From assembly GCF_021653975.1 (NCBI RefSeq), contig NZ_JAJKFK010000010.1, forward strand, positions 62,001 through 126,000: a stretch of DNA of 64,000 nucleotides, given 5' to 3'. Below are positions 1 to 8,232 of the stretch, in pieces; the first letter of the stretch is position 1; each line of letters begins with the position of its first letter. The notes beneath the pieces are model-generated. The model had not been told where the DNA came from. It saw nothing but the letters and a program-made list of their open reading frames with translations, and made no database searches. This DNA is from Amycolatopsis sp. GM8. Its GTDB lineage: Bacteria; Actinomycetota; Actinomycetes; Mycobacteriales; Pseudonocardiaceae. Position numbers and translations under genes: made by a program.

Positions 1-297
1 CCCGCGGTGCACGCGCTGGACGCGGCGGTCCTGTTCCGGCTCGCCCTGGAGCAGGCCGAAGCGGGCACCGCCTGGCACGCCGTGGCCGACGAGGGGGACC
101 AGGTGCGCGACATCGCCGCGGTCATCGGCCGGCGGCTCGGCCTGCCGGTCCAGTCGGTGCCGGTGGAGAGCTACGGGGCGCTCGGCCAGATCTTCGCCGC
201 CGACCAGCCCTCGTCGAGCACCCACACGCGGCAGGCGCTCGGCTGGGAGCCGAAGCACCCGAGCCTGCTGGAGGACCTGGAAAACATCAAGCCCTGA
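1..297 (+). CDS. NAD-dependent epimerase/dehydratase, C-terminal fragment
   Basis: The open frame enters from the left edge and stops at TGA 295-297, leaving 98 codons. The visible part fits the C-terminal third of an extended short-chain dehydrogenase/epimerase: a VHALDAA segment, then a region like the substrate-binding domain, then the closing pattern ARQALGWEPKHPSLLEDL that is typical of these enzymes (here TRQALGWEPKHPSLLEDLE). The Rossmann fold and catalytic Tyr-Lys lie outside the window, so the substrate cannot be inferred. A strong hairpin follows directly. Confidence 0.75.
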   Translation, partial: PAVHALDAAVLFRLALEQAEAGTAWHAVADEGDQVRDIAAVIGRRLGLPVQSVPVESYGALGQIFAADQPSSSTHTRQALGWEPKHPSLLEDLENIKP

Positions 298-309
298 CCA
301 GCGGCGGTG

Positions 310-343
310 CCCAGAGCACGCCGACCAGCCGGCGTGCTCTGGG
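310..343. terminator. Bidirectional hairpin terminator between convergent genes
   Basis: A perfect 14-bp inverted repeat (CCCAGAGCACGCCG at 310-323, matching arm at 330-343) encloses the 6-nt loop ACCAGC. It sits between the epimerase fragment and the convergent hydrolase gene. No T-run follows, which is common for actinomycete terminators. Confidence 0.8.
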
Positions 344-388
344 GGAGCGGGGCTCCGCGTCCTGAGTGAACGGTTCCGAAAACGTCCG

Positions 389-1150
389 CTACCCGTCGAG
401 CTTGGCCCAGAACGCTTCCAGCGCGGTGGCTACGGGGCGCGGGCTCTCGGTCGGCCACCAGTGTCCGACCGCCAGTTCGGCGATCTCGGCCCCGCTCGCC
501 TCGGCCGCGGCCCGATGCTGCGCAAGGGTTCCGTTCCCCAGGCCCACATCCTCGGTCGCGACGAGCGCGAGCCCCGGTCGCTGCCGCGCCTTCGCGAGCT
601 CGCGCCCGGCCTTGGCCATCACCGGCTGGATCGCCGACCGGTACAGGGAAAGAACAGCCTGCCCCATCCCGTCATCCAGGCTCGCGGCGACGCGTTCCGC
701 GCCCGTACCGGTCATGCCCAGCGCCTCGGCCACGGCGAGCCGCTTCGCGAAGGGGCCGCCGAACAGCTCCTTGACCGACTCTTCCCCGAGACCGTCCTGC
801 TGCCACACCTGAGCCCGCTTGTGCCAGCGGTAATCAGCCGCGTACAGGCCGAGCGCGTCCGACGCCCAGCTGCGGACCAGATCGGGCCGCGTCATCGCGA
901 TCCGGACCACATGGCCGCCACCCCAGTCGTGCCCGACGACATCAACCGGTTCACGGAACTGGCCCAGCCGCTCGGCGAGCCACTCCCCGTATGCCTCGAC
1001 GGTGGCCGGGAAATCGCGCGTCGCAGGCGAACCGAAGCCGGGTGGGGAGAGCGTGAAAGCGTCGTCCCGGCCCAGCTCCGCGAGAAGCGGCCCCCACACG
1101 GTGGCATTTTCCGGGTTGCCGTGCACCAGAACAAGCGGGACGCGAGACAT
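389..1150 (-). CDS. Alpha/beta hydrolase
   Basis: This 253-residue alpha/beta-hydrolase-fold enzyme starts LVLVHGNPENATVWGPLL (oxyanion-hole HGNP motif). It carries the nucleophile elbow region VVGHDWGGGHV, where Asp lies at the elbow (GHDWGG), as in epoxide hydrolases and haloalkane dehalogenases. A Cys-free C-terminal half ends with LAVGHWWPTESP, which supplies the likely catalytic His. The ATG at 1150 is chosen because GAGGAG lies just upstream; the longer frame has no such site. It is divergent from nothing obvious and convergent with the epimerase. The Asp elbow suggests a hydrolase of epoxide or halide type, but the substrate is unknown. Confidence 0.8.
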   Translation of the reverse strand: MSRVPLVLVHGNPENATVWGPLLAELGRDDAFTLSPPGFGSPATRDFPATVEAYGEWLAERLGQFREPVDVVGHDWGGGHVVRIAMTRPDLVRSWASDALGLYAADYRWHKRAQVWQQDGLGEESVKELFGGPFAKRLAVAEALGMTGTGAERVAASLDDGMGQAVLSLYRSAIQPVMAKAGRELAKARQRPGLALVATEDVGLGNGTLAQHRAAAEASGAEIAELAVGHWWPTESPRPVATALEAFWAKLDG

Positions 1151-1256
1151 TACTGGCTCCTCATCGGCAGAATAAATGTGCATGCGTACACGCAAGTTAT
1201 AGCACCGGACGAAGACCGTGTGCCACCACGGAGATTGCGCCGACAGGAACCGGGAG

Positions 1257-1859
1257 TCAGCCGCTGAAGGCCGCGCGCACCGAGCGCGTCGCCTCGCGGA
1301 TGACGGCCGGCAGATTCCGCACCGGCGGTGTCGCGATCAGCTGCATCCCGGTCCCGCGCAGCAGGGCCAGCAACAACACCGCGGCCGCGGCCGGATCGGC
1401 GTCGCCCCGGATCGAACCGTCCGCCACCCCCTGTCGCACCAGGTCGGCGAGGTACCGGCGGAAACTCTTGTCCCGCTGGGCGAACAGCGGCGCCAGCAAG
1501 GGATCCGCCGCGATCGCCTCACCCCACAACTGCAGGAACGCCCGAGTCGACGGGGTTCGGTCGGCGATGTTGCGCAGGTACGCCTCGACGAGCCCGGTCA
1601 GGTGCGCCAACCCGTTTCCCTCGTACGGCGGGATCTCGAACCACCGTCCCGCGTCCACCACCGCCTCCAGGAGACGCTCCCGGCTGCCGAAATGGTGGTA
1701 CACGATCCCGCGGCTGTATCCCGCGGCCTCGCCCACCTGCGCGAGCGTGACCCCGCGCGAGCCGTTGCGGGCGATGAGGTCCATTGCCGCGTCGAGCACC
1801 CGGCGTTCGGTCTCGGCGCGTCGCTGCTCCTGCGTCCGCCGGGGTGGGGTTTCGGCCAC
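1257..1859 (-). CDS. TetR/AcrR-family transcriptional regulator
   Basis: The 200-residue protein has the N-terminal TetR helix-turn-helix (residues about 15-60: VLDAAMDLIARNGSRGVTLAQVGEAAGYSRGIVYHHFGSRERLLEAVV) and a helical C-terminal ligand-binding domain. It is transcribed divergently from the FAD-dependent reductase at 1990, across 130 bp that hold two direct copies of CGGTCGTT. Divergent TetR genes commonly repress their neighbour, so this reductase is the likely target (inference). Confidence 0.9.
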   Translation of the reverse strand: MAETPPRRTQEQRRAETERRVLDAAMDLIARNGSRGVTLAQVGEAAGYSRGIVYHHFGSRERLLEAVVDAGRWFEIPPYEGNGLAHLTGLVEAYLRNIADRTPSTRAFLQLWGEAIAADPLLAPLFAQRDKSFRRYLADLVRQGVADGSIRGDADPAAAAVLLLALLRGTGMQLIATPPVRNLPAVIREATRSVRAAFSG

Positions 1860-1879
1860 TTCTCGTTCTCCCAGGGGGT

Positions 1880-1918
1880 CGGTCGTTCTTGCTGAGAGTG
1901 TGACCGGTAGCGGTCGTT
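1880..1918. promoter_or_regulatory. Putative TetR operator region
   Basis: In the divergent intergenic region CGGTCGTT occurs at 1880-1887 and again at 1911-1918. The second copy overlaps the inverted repeat GACCG-GTAG-CGGTC (1902-1915). This is a plausible binding region for the adjacent TetR protein, called by position and symmetry only. Confidence 0.35.
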
Positions 1919-1989
1919 GTGGCGAACCGCACGCCTGTGCGTGGCGTCACTGCGGTACGTTTCGGGGCGACCCTCTGAGGGGAGGCAGC

Positions 1990-3177
1990 GTGGCGCAGCC
2001 CGGGCACGTCGCGGTGATCGGTGCGGGGCTCGGCGGGGTGCGGACCGCCGAACAACTGCGGAGCGCGGGGTTCGAGGGTGCGATCAGCCTCGTCGGAGCC
2101 GAACCGCACGCGCCGTACGACCGGCCACCGCTGTCGAAGCAGGTACTCACCGGAGCCTGGGCCGCGGAACGGGTTGTGCTGCGTGACCTCGCCGCCCTCG
2201 CGGAGATCGATGTCGACACCCGTTTCGGTGTGCCGGCGGTCGCGCTGCACGAGGGCACGGTGGAACTGGCCGACGGGACCACACTGGACGCCGACGCCTT
2301 CGTGATCGCGACCGGGGCCGACCCCCGCAGATTGCCCGGCCAGCCCGAGGAAGTGCACACGTTGCGCACCCTGGACGACGCGTTGTCGCTGCGGGCGGCT
2401 TTGGCGGGTGCGAAGTCCCTCTTGGTGGTGGGTGGCGGTTTCATCGGCGCCGAGGTCGCCAGCGGCGCGGCCGGTCAGGGCCTGCGCGTGACGGTGATCG
2501 AGGCCGCGCGGGTGCCGTGCGAACGCGCGCTCGGGCCCGAAGTGGGTGTCCTCTGTGGACGGTTGATCACCGAGGGCGGGGTAGAGCTGAGGCTGGGCGC
2601 CACCTTGACGAGGTTTGTCGACGCCCACACCGTGGAGCTGGCCGGTGGCGAGCAGGTGACGGCCGATGTCGTGCTCGTCGGGATAGGCGCGGCACCCGCC
2701 CTGGGCTGGCTGAGCCGGTCCGATGTGGACGTGACGAACGGGATCGCCTGTGACGCCTCGGGCCGGGTGCTCGGCGCGCCCGGGGTATGGGCCGTCGGAG
2801 ATGTCGCGGCCTGGGCGGATCCGGTGCGGGGCAAGCACTTCCGGCACGAGCATTGGACCAGTGCCGTGGACCAGGCCACCGTGGTGGCGCGGGACATCGT
2901 CGGCGCCGAGCCGCAGCCACGCGGCCTGCCGTACTTCTGGTCGGACCAGTTCGGGTTGAAGATTCAGGGCATCGGGCATCCGGACCTGGGGGACACCGTG
3001 GTGCGGCTCAAGGGCGAGGGTCTCGCCGGTGGTGCGGTCAAGGGCACGGTGGCGGGCTACTTCGCGGACGAGCGCCTGGTCGGTGTGGTCGGCTTCGGCG
3101 CGGCGAAATGGGTGGCGCGATACCGGGCCCTGGTCGGCAAAGGCGCCGATCGCGCCGAGGCCCTCGCGCTGGAATAG
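1990..3177 (+). CDS. FAD-dependent ferredoxin reductase-like oxidoreductase
   Basis: The 395-residue protein has an N-terminal FAD-binding Rossmann motif (VAVIGAGLGGVRTAEQLR), the YDRPPLSK signature of bacterial ferredoxin/rubredoxin reductases, a second dinucleotide (NADH) motif LLVVGGGFIGAEVASGAA near residue 143, and the C-terminal FAD motif GVWAVGDVAAW. The reductase-type C-terminal domain (YFWSDQFGLKIQGIG) is intact. Such enzymes pass electrons from NAD(P)H to ferredoxins serving P450s or Rieske oxygenases; no such partner is adjacent. GTG 1990 is chosen because GGGGAGG precedes it and the Rossmann strand follows immediately. Confidence 0.88.
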   Translation: MAQPGHVAVIGAGLGGVRTAEQLRSAGFEGAISLVGAEPHAPYDRPPLSKQVLTGAWAAERVVLRDLAALAEIDVDTRFGVPAVALHEGTVELADGTTLDADAFVIATGADPRRLPGQPEEVHTLRTLDDALSLRAALAGAKSLLVVGGGFIGAEVASGAAGQGLRVTVIEAARVPCERALGPEVGVLCGRLITEGGVELRLGATLTRFVDAHTVELAGGEQVTADVVLVGIGAAPALGWLSRSDVDVTNGIACDASGRVLGAPGVWAVGDVAAWADPVRGKHFRHEHWTSAVDQATVVARDIVGAEPQPRGLPYFWSDQFGLKIQGIGHPDLGDTVVRLKGEGLAGGAVKGTVAGYFADERLVGVVGFGAAKWVARYRALVGKGADRAEALALE

Positions 3178-3254
3178 GGCATTCTCACAAGCTGGGACGA
3201 GAAATCGCACGGAGAGGCGGGACGTTGATCACCGTGGGCCCGAGGGAGGTAACG

Positions 3255-4307
3255 GTGAAGTTCCTGCTCATTACGTTGATCACGCATGTGCCCGATCCGG
3301 TGACCGGGGTTCGCTCGTCGACGACGGAGCGGTTCCGGCAGGTGGTGGACAACGCCGTGCTGGCGGAGGAACTCGGGTTCGACGGGTACGGGGTCGGCGA
3401 GCGGCATGAGCGGCCGTTCATCTCGTCCTCGCCGCCGGTGGTGCTGAGCCATATCGCGGCCCGGACGTCGCGGATCCGGTTGTTCACGGCGGTGACCACG
3501 TTGAGTCTGCTGGATCCGGTGCGGGCGTTCGAGGATTACGCGACACTGGATCACCTCTCGGGCGGCCGGCTGGAGCTGATCATCGGCAAGGGCAATGGCG
3601 CGGCGCAGCGTGCGCTGTTCCACGTCACACCGGAAAACCAGTGGGCGCGCAATATCGAGGCCTACGAGCTGTTCCGGCGGTTGTGGCGGGAGGACGAGGT
3701 CACCTGGTCCGGGCGGTTCCGGCCGTCGCTGGCCGGGGCCGAGACATGGCCACGTCCGCTGCAGCAGCCGATCCGGGTGTGGCATGGCAGTGCGACGAGC
3801 CGTGAGTCGGTGGATCTGGCGGCGAAATGGGGTGATCCGCTGTTCTCGGCGAACGTGACCAACCCGATCGATCCCTATGCCGAACTGATCCGGTACTACC
3901 GGGAACGGTGGGCGTTCCACGGGCACGACCCGGCGGCGGCGATCGTGGGTGCGGGCACCGCCGGGTTCTACGCGGCGCGGACCTCGCAGGAGGCGCTGGC
4001 CGTGTACCGGCCGATCTTCGAAGGGCGGCTGGCGTTGCAGCGCTCACTGGGGCTGCCGGTGGTGTTCGGCACGCTGGAGGATTTCGTCGAGCGCAGCTCG
4101 GCGTTGATCGGCAGCCCGCGGCAGATCATCGACAAGGTGCACCGCTACCACGAACAGTTCGGGCACCAGGTGGTGCACCTGCACGCGGACGGCGACGGGC
4201 TCAACGACAAGCAGCACCGTGAAACTCTCGAGCTGTTCCAGAGCGAGATCGCGCCGGCGCTGCGGAGCGACATCCCCGGTCCGGCGTGGGTCGGTGAGGC
4301 CGCGTGA
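3255..4307 (+). CDS. LLM-class flavin-dependent oxidoreductase
   Basis: The 350-residue luciferase-like TIM-barrel monooxygenase shows family hallmarks: AEELGFDGYGVGERHERPF near the N-terminus, TSRIRLFTAVTTLSLLDPVRAFEDYATLDHLSGGRLELIIGKG in the centre, and IGSPRQIIDKVHRYHEQFG near the C-terminus. These enzymes use reduced flavin (FMNH2) and O2 to oxidise small substrates such as alkanesulfonates, alkanes or aldehydes. GTG 3255 follows a strong GAGGGAGGT site. The stop overlaps the next start (GTGA), so the acetyltransferase is translationally coupled. The real substrate cannot be read from the sequence. Confidence 0.88.
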   Translation: MKFLLITLITHVPDPVTGVRSSTTERFRQVVDNAVLAEELGFDGYGVGERHERPFISSSPPVVLSHIAARTSRIRLFTAVTTLSLLDPVRAFEDYATLDHLSGGRLELIIGKGNGAAQRALFHVTPENQWARNIEAYELFRRLWREDEVTWSGRFRPSLAGAETWPRPLQQPIRVWHGSATSRESVDLAAKWGDPLFSANVTNPIDPYAELIRYYRERWAFHGHDPAAAIVGAGTAGFYAARTSQEALAVYRPIFEGRLALQRSLGLPVVFGTLEDFVERSSALIGSPRQIIDKVHRYHEQFGHQVVHLHADGDGLNDKQHRETLELFQSEIAPALRSDIPGPAWVGEAA

Positions 4308-5002
4308 ACGACGTGATACTGGACAACGCGGCGTGGGCGTCACTGACCGGGCCGCACGCACGGTTCGCCGAACGCCACGGCCAGGCCGCGCGCTATCCCG
4401 TGGCGGTGGCGCCTTTCCTCGCGGTGGCACCGGATCCGGACGAGCGCGTGTGGGACGACATCGCGGCGCTGGCCGGGCCGGGTGCGACGGTTCCGATCCC
4501 CGGCGGGATCACGCCGCCACCGGACTGGGACACGGTGGACCGAATTCCCGGCGTGCAGATGGTCGACGCCGGGGTCGCGGCGGAGCACGACCCGGAAGCG
4601 GTCCGGCTGACCGCGGCGGACGTGCCCCAGATGCTGGCGCTGGTGGAGCGGACCAAGCCGGGCCCGTTCCGCCCGCGCACCATCGAACTGGGCACCTATC
4701 TCGGGATCCGCCGCGGCGGCGCGCTGATCGCGATGGCGGGCGAACGGATGCACCCGCCGGGCTGGACGGAGATCAGCGCGGTGTGCACCGACCCGGCGTT
4801 CCGCGGCCACGGGCTGGCGACCCGGCTCGTACTGGCCGTGGCCGCCGGGATCCGAGAGCGCGGTGAAACCCCGTTCCTGCACGCGTCCGCGTCCAACACG
4901 AACGCGATCCGGCTGTACGAGTCGCTCGGGTTCCGCCTGCGGCAACGGACGACCTTCACCGCCGTCCGGGTGCCGGCCGCTGTCGGGTCCATAGTGGACT
5001 GA
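4304..5002 (+). CDS. GNAT-family N-acetyltransferase
   Basis: The 232-residue protein has a C-terminal GNAT fold: the acetyl-CoA loop appears as VCTDPAFRGHGLATRLVLAVAAGIRERG (about residues 164-191), followed by NAIRLYESLGF, the usual strand-helix end. The N-terminal about 90 residues are a family-specific extension (FR47/DUF type). It overlaps the LLM gene by 4 nt, so the two probably act together, for example on an amine product, but this is inference. The last codons contain a GTCCA-TAG-TGGAC palindrome. Confidence 0.85.
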   Translation: MNDVILDNAAWASLTGPHARFAERHGQAARYPVAVAPFLAVAPDPDERVWDDIAALAGPGATVPIPGGITPPPDWDTVDRIPGVQMVDAGVAAEHDPEAVRLTAADVPQMLALVERTKPGPFRPRTIELGTYLGIRRGGALIAMAGERMHPPGWTEISAVCTDPAFRGHGLATRLVLAVAAGIRERGETPFLHASASNTNAIRLYESLGFRLRQRTTFTAVRVPAAVGSIVD

Positions 5003-5100
5003 GCTTCCTGGCCGGGTGTTCACAATGTGAGAGCCCGCGACAAGAGAGCATCGCCGCGCGCATGATGGTCGGCAAACTGCCGACGGCGGGAGGTTCGCGC

Positions 5101-6222
5101 GTGCCCGAGATCGCGTTGTCCGTGCTGGATCTCGTCCCGATCAGTGAAGGTGCGACGGCCGCTGTCGCGGTGCGTAACGCGATCGATCTCGCCCAGCGGA
5201 CAGAGCTCTTGGGGTACAAGCGATACTGGCTCGCCGAACACCATCTCAACGCCGGCGTCGCGGGTACGTCGCCACCGGTGGTCGCCGCGCTCATCGCGGA
5301 CGCGACACGGCGGATCCGGGTGGGTTCGGCGGGCGTCCAGCTGGCCCACCGGACACCGCTGTCGGTGGTGGAGGAGTTCGGCCTGATCGACGCCCTGCAT
5401 CCGGGCCGGCTGGACATCGGGCTGGGCCGCAGTGGCAAACAGCTCCTGAAGGAACGCGCCGCGCGGCCGGAACCGCCACCGGCCGCGCCGGCGCCGGACA
5501 ACGGATTGCTTGTCCCGCAACGGGTCGACCTGCGGAAACTCGCCGGCTCTCCACGCGTGGCGCTCACCTTCGCGCTGTTGCAGCAACCCGGCGCAGAATC
5601 GCCGGACTACGGCGAGCAGGTCGACGACATCCTCGCGCTGCTCGAAGGAACCTACCGCTCGGCGGAGGGGCACGAAGCCCATGCGATTCCCGGTGAGGGC
5701 GCCGAGGTCGAGGTGTGGATCCTGGGCAGCAGCGGTGGGCAGAGCGCGAACGTGGCGGGGCGCCGGGGACTGCGGTTCGCGGCGAACTATCACGTGAGCC
5801 CGGCGACCGTGCTCGACGCGGTCGCGGGTTACCGGGCGGCTTTCCGGCCGTCGCGGTACTTGTCACGGCCGTATGTGGCGGTCTCGGCGGATGTCGTCGT
5901 CGCCGAAGACGACGCGAAGGCGCGGGAACTCGCGGCCGGGTACGGGTTGTGGGTGCACGGCATCCGCACCGGCCAGGGCGCGATCCCGTTCCCTGCCCCG
6001 GAAACCGCGGCCGCGCACAAGTGGACCAGCGAGGATCGTGCGCTCGTCGCGGACCGAGTGGACACCCAGTTCGTCGGCTCCCCGAAGACCGTCGTGGAGA
6101 AACTGCGGCAGTTACGGGACGCGACCGGCGCGGACGAACTTGCGATCACCACCATCACCCACGGCCACCGTGACCGGGTCCGTTCCTACGAGTTACTGGC
6201 CGGGGAATGGTTCCGGTACTAG
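5101..6222 (+). CDS. LLM-class flavin-dependent oxidoreductase, MsnO8-like
   Basis: The 373-residue luciferase-family protein has the MsnO8-like signature: LSVLDLVPISEGATAAVAVRNAIDL at the N-terminus, then YKRYWLAEHHLN, IRVGSAGVQLAHRTPLSVVEEFGLIDALHPGRLDIGLGRSG, and a C-terminal VGSPKTVVEKLRQL motif. It is longer than many relatives (about 330 residues) because of a Pro-rich linker near residues 115-135. GTG 5101 is preferred over ATG 5062 because a GGGAGG site lies 8-13 nt upstream and family members begin here. It is separated from the next operon by 94 nt. Confidence 0.87.
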   Translation: MPEIALSVLDLVPISEGATAAVAVRNAIDLAQRTELLGYKRYWLAEHHLNAGVAGTSPPVVAALIADATRRIRVGSAGVQLAHRTPLSVVEEFGLIDALHPGRLDIGLGRSGKQLLKERAARPEPPPAAPAPDNGLLVPQRVDLRKLAGSPRVALTFALLQQPGAESPDYGEQVDDILALLEGTYRSAEGHEAHAIPGEGAEVEVWILGSSGGQSANVAGRRGLRFAANYHVSPATVLDAVAGYRAAFRPSRYLSRPYVAVSADVVVAEDDAKARELAAGYGLWVHGIRTGQGAIPFPAPETAAAHKWTSEDRALVADRVDTQFVGSPKTVVEKLRQLRDATGADELAITTITHGHRDRVRSYELLAGEWFRY

Positions 6223-6243
6223 ACAATCCACTGTAGACAGTCC
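6221..6243 (+). promoter_or_regulatory. Direct repeat AGACA(A/G)TCC upstream of the flavoprotein operon
   Basis: AGACAATCC (6221-6229) and AGACAGTCC (6235-6243) form a 9-bp direct repeat with a 14-bp period, immediately upstream of the operon start. MocR-type regulators often bind direct repeats, and a MocR gene ends this operon. The inverted form GGATTGTC recurs at 14176-14183 behind that gene. Function is inferred. Confidence 0.35.
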
Positions 6244-6316
6244 TTTGTTCAGGTTTTGTACGGCCAGCATGTGGGAGCTCATCGACAACGGCGCGGGCGT
6301 CGTTCAGGGTTCAACC

Positions 6317-7894
6317 ATGACGGAGCTTGCGGCGGATGTGCTGGTCATCGGCGGTGGACCCGCCGCCACCTGGGCGGCGGTGAAGGCGGCCCAAGCCGGG
6401 GCCGATGTGGTGCTGGCGGACAAGGGATATTGCGGGACGAGCGGGGCGACCGCCTCGGCCGGGACCGGAGTCTGGTACGTGCCACCGGATCCGGCGAGCC
6501 GGGAGGCCGCGATGGCCGGCCGCGAGGGGCTCGGCGGGTATCTCGCGGACCGGGGCTGGATGGCCCGCGTCCTCGACCAGACGTATGAAGGCATGGCGGA
6601 GCTCGCCGAGGCCGGCGGCTACCCGTTCCCGCTGGACGACGAGGGGCGCCAGCGGCGCCAGGGTGTCCAGGGACCGGAGTACCTGCGGCGGATGCGGATC
6701 CGCGTGCGGCGGGCCGGGGTGCTGATCCTCGATCACAGCCCGGTCACCGAGCTGCTGCTCGACAGCGACGGCGCGGTCGCGGGTGCGGCGGGCCACCGGC
6801 GGCAGGAGGACGCGGCGTACCGGGTGCGGGCCGGCGCGGTGGTGCTGGCCACCGGGGGCTGTGCGTTCCTGTCCGGTGCGCTCGGCTGCGATGTCAACAC
6901 GGGTGACGGCGCGCTGATGGCGGCCGAGGCCGGGGCGGTGCTGTCGGGCATGGAGTTCTCCAACGCCTACGCGATCGCCCCCGCGTTCACGTCGGTCACC
7001 AAGACCGCGTTCTACACCTACGCGACCTTCTACCACGAGGACGGCACCGTGCTCGACGGCGCGGGCAGCCAGCGCGGCCGGTCGGTGATCGCCCGCGCGT
7101 TGCTGTCCGAGCGGGTGTTCGCGCAACTGGACCACGCGGGCGAACAGGTGCGCCAAGCGATGCGACTGGCGCAGCCGAACTTCTTCCTCACCTTCGACCG
7201 GCTCGGCATCGACCCGTTCACGCAGAAGTTCGAGGTGACGCTGCTCGCCGAAGGCACGGTGCGCGGTACCGGCGGCATCCGGCTCACCGGATCCGACTGC
7301 GCCACCGGGGTTCCCGGGCTCTACGCGGCCGGTGACGCGGCGACCCGCGAACTGATCTGTGGTGGTTTCACCGGCGGTGGCAGCCACAACGCCGCGTGGG
7401 CGATGTCGTCGGGCACCTGGGCCGGCCGCGCGGCCGCGCTGCACGCCCGGCGGTTCCGCGGGACCACGCGGCGCCTGCGCCCGGCCGGGACGACCGGCCT
7501 GCGGCCCTCGGGCAGCCCCGGTGCTCCCGGCGAGCATCGCGAGATCGTGCGGGCGGTCCAGGACGAAGTGCTGCCCTACGACAAGAACTTCCTGCGCGAC
7601 GGTTCCCGGCTGGCGCCCGCGCTGGCCGCGCTGGACACGACGTGGGCGAGGGCGCGGGAATCCTTGCACGGCACCGGCCGTGATGCCGTCCGCGCCCGCG
7701 AGGCCGCGGCCATGACGGCGCACGCTCGCTGGATGTACTCGGCGGCGCTGGCCCGAACCGAGACCCGGGGCATGCACAAGCGCGCGGACTTCTCGCGGCA
7801 GGATCCTTTCCAGCACCACCGGTTGCTGACCGGTGGTCTGGACAACGTGTGGGTGACGCCGGAGTCCGCGGCGGCGAACCGGAGGGCGTCGTGA
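6317..7894 (+). CDS. AprA/fumarate reductase-like flavoprotein (copy 1)
   Basis: The 525-residue protein belongs to the succinate dehydrogenase/fumarate reductase/adenylylsulfate reductase flavoprotein superfamily. It shows the FAD motif ADVLVIGGGPAATWAAVKAA (residues 6-25), TSGATASAG (41-49) where SdhA carries its covalent-FAD His (so FAD is probably non-covalent, as in AprA), the capping-domain stretch TGDGALMAAEAGAVLSGMEF, and the second FAD motif GLYAAGDAATREL (334-346). There is no signal peptide or membrane segment, so it acts in the cytoplasm. The next gene is its ferredoxin partner and overlaps its stop. ATG 6317 fits the fold; an in-frame ATG at 6270 is an alternative. The reaction is unknown. 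Confidence 0.85.
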   Translation: MTELAADVLVIGGGPAATWAAVKAAQAGADVVLADKGYCGTSGATASAGTGVWYVPPDPASREAAMAGREGLGGYLADRGWMARVLDQTYEGMAELAEAGGYPFPLDDEGRQRRQGVQGPEYLRRMRIRVRRAGVLILDHSPVTELLLDSDGAVAGAAGHRRQEDAAYRVRAGAVVLATGGCAFLSGALGCDVNTGDGALMAAEAGAVLSGMEFSNAYAIAPAFTSVTKTAFYTYATFYHEDGTVLDGAGSQRGRSVIARALLSERVFAQLDHAGEQVRQAMRLAQPNFFLTFDRLGIDPFTQKFEVTLLAEGTVRGTGGIRLTGSDCATGVPGLYAAGDAATRELICGGFTGGGSHNAAWAMSSGTWAGRAAALHARRFRGTTRRLRPAGTTGLRPSGSPGAPGEHREIVRAVQDEVLPYDKNFLRDGSRLAPALAALDTTWARARESLHGTGRDAVRAREAAAMTAHARWMYSAALARTETRGMHKRADFSRQDPFQHHRLLTGGLDNVWVTPESAAANRRAS

Positions 7895-8232
7895 TCGAGC
7901 TGGTCTCCGCGCAGCGCTGCGTGTCCTGCGACAAATGCGTCCGGGTGTGCCCGACCGACGTGTTCGAATCCGGCCCCGGCGGGATCCCGGTGATCGCGCG
8001 CCAGTCCGACTGCCAGACCTGTTTCCTGTGCGAGGCCTACTGCCCGGTCGACGCGCTTTACGTGGCACCGCAGACACATCCGCTGCCCGAACCGGCCGAC
8101 GAGCGGCGGCTCGCCGCCGACGGACTGCTCGGCAGCTACCGGGCCGCGCTCGGCTGGGGCCACGGGCGGACACCCGGCGCCGCGCTGGTGCCGCCCATCC
8201 CGCTGCGGCACGAGACCGGGGGCAAGTCATGA
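7891..8232 (+). CDS. AprB-like 2x[4Fe-4S] ferredoxin subunit (copy 1)
   Basis: The 113-residue protein carries two CxxCxxCxxxCP clusters: CVSCDKCVRVCP near residues 10-21 and CQTCFLCEAYCP near residues 44-55. The C-terminal tail ends in an SYRAALGWGHGRTPGA pattern that the second copy shares. It overlaps the flavoprotein stop by 4 nt (GTGA), as for obligate subunits. Such ferredoxins ferry electrons to or from the flavoprotein FAD. It resembles the beta subunit of adenylylsulfate reductase but lacks that protein's longer C-terminal wrap. Confidence 0.88.
   Translation: MIELVSAQRCVSCDKCVRVCPTDVFESGPGGIPVIARQSDCQTCFLCEAYCPVDALYVAPQTHPLPEPADERRLAADGLLGSYRAALGWGHGRTPGAALVPPIPLRHETGGKS

Noticed and set aside
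1300..1989. Long 5' extension of the ferredoxin-reductase-like frame
   Set aside because: It is antisense to the TetR gene. The Rossmann start and a good ribosome site place the true start at 1990.
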